From Aestuariimicrobium sp. p3-SID1156 (GTDB lineage Bacteria; Actinomycetota; Actinomycetes; Propionibacteriales; Propionibacteriaceae): a stretch of DNA of 64,000 bases. Where the stretch lies: contig NZ_JALXXB010000002.1 in the NCBI RefSeq assembly GCF_025144225.1, positions 310,001 through 374,000 of the forward strand, in the 5' to 3' direction. The notes under the pieces were generated by a model, which was not told the origin of the DNA, made no database searches, and was given only the letters and a program-made list of their open reading frames with translations. The translations under genes and the position numbers were made by a program. Positions within the stretch are counted from its first letter, which is position 1. Each line of letters begins with the position of its first letter. Shown here piece after piece: positions 54,079 through 60,800 of the stretch.

Positions 54079-55071
54079 ATGAGCCAGAGCGCGACCGACC
54101 CGATCGTCGACCAGGACGTCATCGTCGACGTGGCTGGGGGAGTCGGGCGCATCGTCCTCAACCGGCCGAAGGCCATCAACGCGCTGACCGTCGACATGCT
54201 GACCACCATCCATCGGACGCTGGAAGCCTGGCGTGACGACAGGGAGGTGCGCAGCGTCGAGTTCAGCGGGGCGGGGGAGCGCGGCTTCTGCTCAGGTGCC
54301 GACGTGCGGGCGCTGCGCAGCGTCCTTCTCGACGAGGGCCTGAACGCCGCGAGGCACTTCTTCGACGTCGAGTACCCCTGTGATGCGCTCATCGCCACCT
54401 ATCCCAAGCCGATCTCCTCGATCATGAATGGCATCACCATGGGCGGCGGCATGGGGTTGACCCTGCACACCCCGCGGCGAATCGGCACCCCCACCACCCA
54501 GCTGGCGATGCCCGAGGTCACCATCGGGCTGTTCCCCGATGTCGGCGCCACCTTCGAACTGTCCCGGATGCCCCTGGAGACCGGTACGTGGATGGCGATG
54601 ACCGGGGCGCCGGTGGACGCTGCCTCGGCGCTGTGGGCAGGCCTGCTCGACGACGCCCGTGACCTCGAGGACACCCCCGAAGGCTCCTGGCTCGCCACCG
54701 CCAGCAGCTGGATCGCCGAATGCTTCACCGGCGATGACCCATCCGCGATCCTGCAGCGCCTCGAGAACCACGAGAACGAGGACGCCCGCGCCTGCGCCGA
54801 GCTCGTCCGCACCAAGTGCCCGCTTTCGGTGGCTGTCGCCCTGGAGCTGGTGCGCCGCGCGGCACTGCTCCCCGACGTGCCGGCCGTGCTCGAGGTCGAT
54901 CGGGTGCTCGCGGAGAACTTCATGCGCGACTCCGACTTCGCCGAGGGCGTCCGCGCCCAGCTCGTGGACAAGGACAGGCAGCCGAGGTGGCGTCACCAGA
55001 GCGTGGAGGAGGTCACCCGCGACGAGGTGCTGGCCGCCTTCGAGCCCGCCGGCCCATCGGCGGGCAGGTAG
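54079..55071 (+). CDS. 3-hydroxyisobutyryl-CoA hydrolase-type crotonase protein
   Basis: 330 residues. Crotonase superfamily; HIBYL-CoA hydrolases act in valine breakdown. Features: VGRIVLNRPKAINALTVDML near residue 22, the oxyanion-hole segment AGERGFCSGADVRAL near 66, SIMNGITMGGGMGLTLHT near 115, the Glu in LAMPEVTIGLFPDVGATFEL near 145, and the C-terminal DSDFAEGVRAQLVDKDRQPRW typical of HIBCH (quoted in part). ATG at 54079 is 2 nt after the previous stop with AAGGAG upstream. The last 79 bp overlap, antisense, the exonuclease III gene. Not MenB: the size and C-terminus differ. Confidence 0.85.
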   Translation: MSQSATDPIVDQDVIVDVAGGVGRIVLNRPKAINALTVDMLTTIHRTLEAWRDDREVRSVEFSGAGERGFCSGADVRALRSVLLDEGLNAARHFFDVEYPCDALIATYPKPISSIMNGITMGGGMGLTLHTPRRIGTPTTQLAMPEVTIGLFPDVGATFELSRMPLETGTWMAMTGAPVDAASALWAGLLDDARDLEDTPEGSWLATASSWIAECFTGDDPSAILQRLENHENEDARACAELVRTKCPLSVAVALELVRRAALLPDVPAVLEVDRVLAENFMRDSDFAEGVRAQLVDKDRQPRWRHQSVEEVTRDEVLAAFEPAGPSAGR

Positions 55072-55949
55072 TCCACCACCACCGGGGCGTGGTCACTGAT
55101 GCGCGCCTCGTAGGTCTCGTCGCGATCGGTGCCACCCTCGTGGGCCAGCCGGGCGAGGGCGGGGGTGGCGAGGTGGTAGTCGATCCGCCAGCCCGAGTCC
55201 CGTGTCCAGGACTGGCCTCGCCACGACCACCAGGAGTAGGGGCCGGAGCGGTCGGGGTGCAGCATGCGCACCACGTCGACCAGGGTGCGTGGGGTGAGCT
55301 GGCTGCCCAGCCAGTCCCGTTCGACGGGCAGGAAGCCGGGGTTCTTCACGTTCCCCTTCGGGTTCGACAGGTCGCGCTCGGTGTGGGCGATGTTGATGTC
55401 GCCCATGAGCAGGAATTCGCGACCGCGGGCGGCGGCATCCCGACGTGCTCGGGCGAGCTGGCGGGCGAACCCGGCCAGAAAGCGCATTTTCTGTTCGTGC
55501 TTCTCGGCGGTCTCGTCGAAGGGGCTGCCGCCCTTGGGGACGTAGACCGAGGCTACGGTGAGCGGCTGGTCGGCCAGGTCGACCTCGAGGTAGCGGCCGT
55601 GGGCCGCGAAGTTCTTCAGCTCGCGGGCCAGTGGGGCCTCCACGTGCTCGCCCTCGTCGACGCCGTCGCAGGTGGCCAGGACGAAGCCGGGCGCCCAGGA
55701 CCGTGCCTCGGCGACCGGAACCCGGGTCATCACCGCGACCCCATTGCGGCCCGGCAGCGTCCCGGACTGGTAGGCGAGGTGGTAGTCACCCAGCACGTCC
55801 AGGGGCAGTTCGGCGACCGGGCAGCGAACCTCCTGCAGGGCCACCACATCGGGCCGGCGACGCTCCAGCCAGGCCCCGAAACCCCGACGCTGGGCGGCAC
55901 GGATGCCGTTGACGTTGAAGGTGGCGATACGCAGGGGAGCAGTCAGCAT
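54993..55949 (-). CDS. xth: Exodeoxyribonuclease III (apurinic/apyrimidinic endonuclease)
   Basis: 318 residues of the EEP superfamily, cleaving abasic DNA and removing 3' ends. Motifs: RIATFNVNGIRAA near residue 7 with Asn, ALQEVR near 42 with the metal Glu, LMGDINIAHTERDL near 175 with catalytic Asp-x-Asn, WSWRGQSWTRDSGWRIDYHL near 240, and the terminal ISDHAPVVVDY near 290 with the Asp-His pair. ~20 non-conserved residues follow, lying inside the overlap with the HIBCH gene. ATG at 55949 has a -10 box 7 nt upstream. Confidence 0.92.
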   Translation of the reverse strand: MLTAPLRIATFNVNGIRAAQRRGFGAWLERRRPDVVALQEVRCPVAELPLDVLGDYHLAYQSGTLPGRNGVAVMTRVPVAEARSWAPGFVLATCDGVDEGEHVEAPLARELKNFAAHGRYLEVDLADQPLTVASVYVPKGGSPFDETAEKHEQKMRFLAGFARQLARARRDAAARGREFLLMGDINIAHTERDLSNPKGNVKNPGFLPVERDWLGSQLTPRTLVDVVRMLHPDRSGPYSWWSWRGQSWTRDSGWRIDYHLATPALARLAHEGGTDRDETYEARISDHAPVVVDYLPADGPAGSKAASTSSRVTSSTLW

Positions 55950-55956
55950 GGGCCGG

Positions 55957-55962
55957 AGACTA
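55957..55962 (-). promoter_or_regulatory. -10 box of leaderless promoter (xth)
   Basis: TAGTCT on the minus strand, 7 nt before the ATG at 55949. It overlaps the last codons of the DUF1810 gene. Confidence 0.4.
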
Positions 55963-56421
55963 GCGCGTCCTGACGTCGTGGCCCTCATCGGCCTGGGTCA
56001 CGCCGCCCAGGCCCAGCAGCTCCACCGTGCGCTGGTCCAGGGCGCCACCCCACCACCGATCCAGCGCGCGGGCGAAGGCCAGCTCGGCAGGGTCAGCCAG
56101 GTGGAACAGGGTCATCGATGAGCGCAACTTCAGGGCGTCCACCCCGCCCATCAACTCCTCGACACTGGACGCGGGCGCGTCCGCCGCGAGCTCGGCCGCC
56201 TCACGAAGGCGCGGCCCCAGCACGGGGTGGTCTAGGTAGGCGCGGGCCTGGTCGAGGTCGGCGATCGCGTACTCGCGTGCCATCGGGCTCGACCCCAGCC
56301 CCCGGAGTTGGGGGAGCACGAACCACATCCAATGGGTGGTCTTGCGCCCCGCGGCGAGTTCGCCGCGCGCCTGGTCCCAGACAGGTTGCTGGGCAGTGAC
56401 GAAACGTTCCAGGTCGGCCAT
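55960..56421 (-). CDS. DUF1810 family protein
   Basis: 153 residues. Matches DUF1810 by ADLERFVTAQQPVWDQARGE at the start, KTTHWMWFVLPQLRGLGSSP near residue 30 with the Trp-rich motif, and EYAIADLDQARAYLDHPVLG near 52. All-helical, cytoplasmic, role unknown. ATG at 56421 with GGGGGATCC before it; codons further upstream are not conserved. It lies 10 bp from the xth start on the same strand and is divergent from the DUF72 gene. Confidence 0.85.
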   Translation of the reverse strand: MADLERFVTAQQPVWDQARGELAAGRKTTHWMWFVLPQLRGLGSSPMAREYAIADLDQARAYLDHPVLGPRLREAAELAADAPASSVEELMGGVDALKLRSSMTLFHLADPAELAFARALDRWWGGALDQRTVELLGLGGVTQADEGHDVRTR

Positions 56422-56535
56422 GGATCCCCCTCGATTCGGTGAACGCGCCGTGAACCACCACGCATCAGGTGAACATTCCCCATCCTCCCTCACAACCGTC
56501 GGTCCGGCTGACGTGGCTCCAAGGCGCCTCCCGGC

Positions 56536-56541
56536 TAGCCT
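56536..56541 (+). promoter_or_regulatory. -10 box of leaderless promoter (DUF72 gene)
   Basis: TAGCCT, then 7 nt, then the GTG at 56549. Confidence 0.4.
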
Positions 56542-56548
56542 CACCAGG

Positions 56549-57283
56549 GTGGACGGCATACGCATCGGCACCTCAGGGTGGAGCTATGACCACTGGGACG
56601 GCATCCTCTACCCACCGGGGACGCCCACAGCCAGGCGCCGGGACGTCTATGTCTCCGAGTTCGACACCGTCGAGCTGAACGCCAGCTTCTACCGCTGGCC
56701 CCGGGCCGCCACCTTCGCCAGTTGGCAGCGCAACCTCCCGCCCGGCTTCATGATGACCGTGAAGGCTCCCCGTGGGCTCACCCATGCCAAGCGCCTCTAC
56801 GCCCCCGAAGCCTGGGTGGAACGGATGCGCACCGCCTTGCACGAGCTGGGCGACAAGCGCGGTCCCTTGCTGATCCAGACCCACCCGGCCCACGAACGAG
56901 ACGACGCCCGGCTCGCCCACGTCCTGGACGCCCTCAACGATGCCTGCCCCTGGCTCGACGTGGCCGTCGAACTGCGCCACGAGAGCTGGCATGTGCCCGA
57001 CGTGTGGCGGCTGCTCGAGTCACGCGGCGCGTCCTATGTGGTGATGAGCGGGGCACACCTGCGCTGCCATCTGGTTGCGACCGCACCGCTGGTCTACCTG
57101 CGCTGGCACGGCCCGAGCCACGACCACCTCTACGCCGGTTCCTACAGCGACCAGGACCTGGCATGGTGGGCGGACCGGATCCGGGAATGGCGCTCAGGTG
57201 GGCACTGGGTGGCGGGCTATTTCAACAACGATGGCCACGGTTTCGCGGTGCACAACGCGCGTCGGCTACGGAGCCTTCTCTGA
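56549..57283 (+). CDS. DUF72 (YecE-like) family protein
   Basis: 244 residues. TIM-barrel family of unknown function. Typical segments: IRIGTSGWSYDHWDGILYPP at the N-terminus, VELNASFYRWPRAATFASWQ near residue 40, KAPRGLTHAKRL near 72, VAVELRHESWHVPDVWRLLE near 140, YLRWHGPSHDHLYAGSYSD near 185 and YFNNDGHGFAVHNARRL at the end, matching the YFNND motif of the family. GTG at 56549 is chosen by homology and a -10 box; the frame is open further upstream. Its last 18 bp overlap the convergent HTH gene. Confidence 0.88.
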   Translation: MDGIRIGTSGWSYDHWDGILYPPGTPTARRRDVYVSEFDTVELNASFYRWPRAATFASWQRNLPPGFMMTVKAPRGLTHAKRLYAPEAWVERMRTALHELGDKRGPLLIQTHPAHERDDARLAHVLDALNDACPWLDVAVELRHESWHVPDVWRLLESRGASYVVMSGAHLRCHLVATAPLVYLRWHGPSHDHLYAGSYSDQDLAWWADRIREWRSGGHWVAGYFNNDGHGFAVHNARRLRSLL

Positions 57284-57523
57284 CACGGCTTCTTCTGGCC
57301 GGCCCTGCGGTGAGGTCGCCTGCTGCACTGCCTGCTTGAACCGTTGCTGGGCACCCTGCTTGGTGAGGCCATAGATCTCGCCGATCCGGGACCAGGACGC
57401 TCCGGCCTGACGGGCGGTCCTGACCGAGGCGAGCTCGCGCTCCTCGGCCTGCTCGCGCTCGGCACGGGACGCACTGAGGTCATCCAGCGCGGACTCCATC
57501 GCGTCCCTCTCGGCCTTGCCCAT
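57266..57523 (-). CDS. Small helix-turn-helix protein
   Basis: 85 residues. An N-terminal charged helix (DDLSASRAEREQAEERELAS) is followed by ASWSRIGEIYGLTKQGAQQR, a typical helix-turn-helix of the small actinobacterial type resembling sigma region 4. The tail is polar. Convergent with the DUF72 gene, overlapping it by 18 bp. A -10 box 6 nt before the ATG suggests a leaderless transcript. It diverges from a set of three 23-bp dyad repeats at 57557-57625 and is the natural candidate to bind them, but that is inference. Confidence 0.75.
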   Translation of the reverse strand: MGKAERDAMESALDDLSASRAEREQAEERELASVRTARQAGASWSRIGEIYGLTKQGAQQRFKQAVQQATSPQGRPEEAVSEKAP

Positions 57524-57529
57524 GGGACC

Positions 57530-57535
57530 AGACTA
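57530..57535 (-). promoter_or_regulatory. -10 box of leaderless promoter (small HTH gene)
   Basis: TAGTCT on the minus strand, 6 nt before the ATG at 57523. A TTGACG sits 20 nt further upstream, inside the first 23-bp repeat. Confidence 0.45.
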
Positions 57536-57556
57536 GCGTCTCCCGACACGCTGTAC

Positions 57557-57625
57557 GTCAAGGGTGGATTGACATACACGGCAACCCTTGGTTGACTTTG
57601 TGGTCAACAAATGATTGACAAGGAG
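57557..57625. repeat. Three tandem 23-bp repeats, each a GTCAA-N7-TTGAC dyad
   Basis: Contiguous units 57557-57579, 57580-57602 and 57603-57625. Each begins with GTCAA (GGCAA in the second), followed 7 nt later by TTGAC, then 6 nt. The N7 and N6 stretches differ between units, so only the dyad is kept. The third unit ends in the AGGAG of the microORF ribosome site. Looks like an array of protein-binding sites rather than a minisatellite. Confidence 0.85.
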
Positions 57626-57634
57626 GTGGGACTC

Positions 57635-57688
57635 ATGGCGAAGAAGAAGGACAAGAAGAAGGACAAGAAGAAGTCGAAGAAGAAGTAA
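57635..57688 (+). CDS. 17-residue lysine-rich microprotein
   Basis: ATG at 57635 to TAA at 57686-57688 encodes MAKKKDKKKDKKKSKKK: twelve of seventeen residues are Lys, in KKK blocks separated by Asp or Ser. A near-perfect ribosome site, AAGGAGGTG, ends 6-7 nt before the ATG, and a strong terminator follows 30 bp after the stop, so it has the marks of an expressed gene. An in-frame ATG at 57611 would give 25 residues but lacks such a site. No family recognised; it could bind nucleic acid, or the reading frame could act as a leader. All Lys codons seen are AAG. Confidence 0.6.
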   Translation: MAKKKDKKKDKKKSKKK

Positions 57689-57718
57689 CCAGGCTCCCTC
57701 CCAAGGGATGTGAACCAG

Positions 57719-57764
57719 ACAGGCCGGGCCCCACACGTCGTGGGTCCGGCCTGTGGTTTTTCTT
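57719..57764 (+). terminator. Strong intrinsic terminator after the lysine-rich microORF
   Basis: Stem ACAGGCCGG / CCGGCCTGT (57719-57727 with 57746-57754), continued by CCCAC/GTGGG across a small bulge, 5-nt loop, followed by TTTTTCTT at 57757-57764. The T-run is on the plus strand, so it ends transcription of the microORF. The next 78 bp to the propeller gene show nothing else. Confidence 0.85.
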
Positions 57765-57842
57765 CCGCGCCCCCCGACCCTGGTGGGCGGGGGGGCACGG
57801 ACGGCCCTGGTGGACCAGGGATTCAGCCCGCGGCCGCTGACC

Positions 57843-60800
57843 TCACCGGCCCGTGTTGGGCAGGCGAATCGGACGGGTCGTCGGGGTCGGCGTAGGTGCC
57901 GTCGTGGTCGGCGTCCCCGTGGGTGCTCCCGTGGTCGGCGTCCCCGTGGGCGCTCCCGTGGTCGGCGTCCCCGTGGGGCCAGCGGTCGGCTCCGCGGACG
58001 TCGAGGGAACCGGCGTCGAGGGAACCGGCGTCGAGGGAACCGGCGTCGAGGGAACCGGCGTCGAAGGAACCGGAGTGGACGGCGCCGGGGTCGAGGGATC
58101 CTCGGTCGGGTCCGGCGTCGCGGCGGCAACCACGGACAAGGTCGTGATCCCTTCATGCCCCGACGTCAGGCCTCGGGCGACCACGCGGTGGGTGCCCCCG
58201 GGCAGCGTGACCGCCAGGCGGGTGCCCGTCGACCCGCTCCGGTCGGCCGTGAGCGTCGTCAGCAGTCGAGACGTCCCGCCCGATTCCGGGGTCGCCCAGA
58301 CCTCGACGCGCTCGTCGGGGGCGAAGCCGTCGACGTTGATGTGAACGGTGTCACCGGAGTCGATCTCGTCCGACGACAGCAACACGCGGTGCACGTCCAT
58401 GTCGGGGAGTTGCCACTTGAGCAACTCGGTGTCGCTGGTCAGGAAGACCAGACCAGCCTCGTTGACAGCCATGGCGCGGTAGGGGAACGGGCCGCGATTG
58501 ATCACCTCGCCCGTGGCGGTCGACACCTCGTAGAGCGTCGAGGCCGCCTTGACCAGCAGGCGGTCGGTGCCGGGCACCAGCTGCATCCCGCCCACGAGCG
58601 CGGGGAAGGTCTGGCTGGTGATGGCCTGCGAGCCCGGCATGGTGATGATGCGCATCGTTTTGCCGGTCGCCGGGTCGAGCTGGACAACGCTGGTCTCACC
58701 CAGGGCCCACACGCCGCCCCGGGAATCGACCGTGGCGCCGACGTAGCTCTTGGCTCCCCGGACGGGGGACACGGCCCACTTGCGCTCGCCGGTGGCGAGG
58801 TCATAGGCGATGACCTGGCCCTCGGACTGCGGCGGGTTGGCCGAGCCGGTGCCGCCGAGGATCCACGAGGTGGCATAGGCGGTGTCGCCATCGAGCGTGA
58901 CCGAGGTGAAACCGCGGTCGGGGGAGAGCCCCTCGAGCTTGCGGTGAGTGCAGTTGGTGGCGCTGACCTCGGTCATGCCGTTCACCTGCCGATCACCACA
59001 GGTGGTGCGGTCGATGACGCCCATCGATCCCCCGAAGGAGGTGAGCTTGGGACCCGTCACGCCCACGACCCAGCGGTCGTTGGCGATCACCCCGGGCTGG
59101 CGGTCCTGGGGCAGGCCCTCGGAGTTCTTCATCGTCCAGGCCATCTGCTGGGACTGCACGTCGATGGTGTTCGGCGCGGAGTAGACCCTCGCGTCGGGGT
59201 ACTGTCCCAACCACAACCGCTGGCCGTCGTCATAGAGGGACTCGGTCTGCGATCCCCCGAAGTTCCGCCTGGCGTCCTCGGGACCGGCGGCGGTGAGATC
59301 CAGGTCAGCGTGGCCGAAGCCGGACAGGTAACCGCCGAACCAGACCCCGCCGCGGGCGGCCGGCTCCAGCTCCAGCAGCAGGGCCTGGGAACCCTTCACC
59401 TCGACCTCGGCGGTGGGCTGCAGCCACGTGCGACCGGTCTCGGGGTTGTAGCGCCACATCTGGCCGGTGGCGAACAGCCCGGTGAGCGTCTGGCCGGGCC
59501 ACTGCGGGTCGTCCAGGGTCACCCAGCCGACCCCGCGGAAGTTGCCGCCCTTGAGACCGGTGCCCTTCACCGTGCCCGCGGCCGGGTCGAGTGCGCTGAG
59601 CTCACCGTTGCTCATCACGTAGAGCAGGCCCTTGGTGGCGGGGTTGGGATCGCTGTCGGGAATCATCAGGCCGCTGACCTCGGGCACCGACCAGTCCTTC
59701 CAGGTCTTGGTCGCCAGGTCGTAGGCGTACAGCGGGGTGCTCTTGATGTCGAGGCCGACGCGCATGTAGAGGGTGCCGTCGACGACATCGACGTCGAACA
59801 CGGACAGCATCGGATCGCTGGTGTCGGCACCCGCCGGCATGGGAATCTCGGTCTTCGCACCGGTGGCGACGTCGACGGCGTACAGCTTGGCCGGCGTCAT
59901 CAGTCCGACGTAGATCATGCCCTCGTGATAGGCGACGTTGCGACCCTGCTTGGCGCCCTCCAGCAACGTCCCGTAGTCACGCACCGCGCCGGTGGTGGTG
60001 TCGTAACTCCACAGCTTGGCGCCGGGGAAGGTCGAGCCGTAGATCATCCCGCCGTCACCGACCGCGAGGTCCCACAGGAAGGTCTCGCCGGGCACCGGGA
60101 TGCCCAGGTTCTCGACCTCGTCGCTGCCGGCGCGAACGCGGTAGAAGTAGCCGGACGAGCTGACGCTGCCGATATAGATGTCACCCTTGGCGTCGTGCAC
60201 GACGGCGTAGGAGCCGCCCGCCGGGGGCAGTTCCTTGGCCCAGATGAGGCGACCCGTGCTGGCGTTGATCTTGTTCAGCACCGCAGGCTTGCCGTTGGTG
60301 ACGCTGAAGATGACCGGGGTGCCGTCGGGATCGTTGACCACGGTTCCGCCGATGGCGGTGATCTCGTCGATGGGCTTGCCCATGCTCACGGCCTGGCTGG
60401 CCACCCGGGTACCGGTGAAGGCCGGGATCGCGCCGGGGGGCGTGACGTCCAGACTGCCGGCCAGGGTCCAGCGGAACAGCTGGGTGCCGCGGGTGAAGTA
60501 CAGGTTGCCGTCACCGGCCTCGACGACCTCGCTGACACCGTCGGCGGTCATCTGCTGGACGCTCTGGTCGGCCACCGAGACCCGCCACAGGGCCCCGCCG
60601 GCGGTGACCCAGATGGCGTCAGGACGCACGACGATGGACGTCGCCTCGCCGTAGGTCGTGGAGGCCACGCCGGGCAGGGTGGTCGAGCGGACGAGGCTGA
60701 AAGCTCCCGTCGGGTCGACGGTGAGCTCAAGCAGGCGATCGTCGGCAACCGCCCACAGGCGACCGTCGGCGCCGGGGGTGATGGCGCTGATGGTGGCGGC

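Noticed and set aside
54079..55071. MenB (dihydroxynaphthoyl-CoA synthase), the missing men gene
   Set aside because: The crotonase is longer and has the HIBYL-CoA hydrolase C-terminal block; it lies far from the men genes.
57557..57625. CRISPR array or plasmid-type replication iterons
   Set aside because: Units are contiguous with no spacers, only three, and no cas, rep or DnaA-box context is present; binding-site array fits better.
57611..57688. Longer 25-residue version of the lysine-rich peptide from ATG 57611
   Set aside because: It has no ribosome site, whereas AAGGAGGTG is ideally placed for the ATG at 57635.
57843..57860. Standard sortase-anchored wall protein
   Set aside because: LPNTG is followed by a single Arg and stop; neither a hydrophobic helix nor a basic tail is found in any nearby frame.
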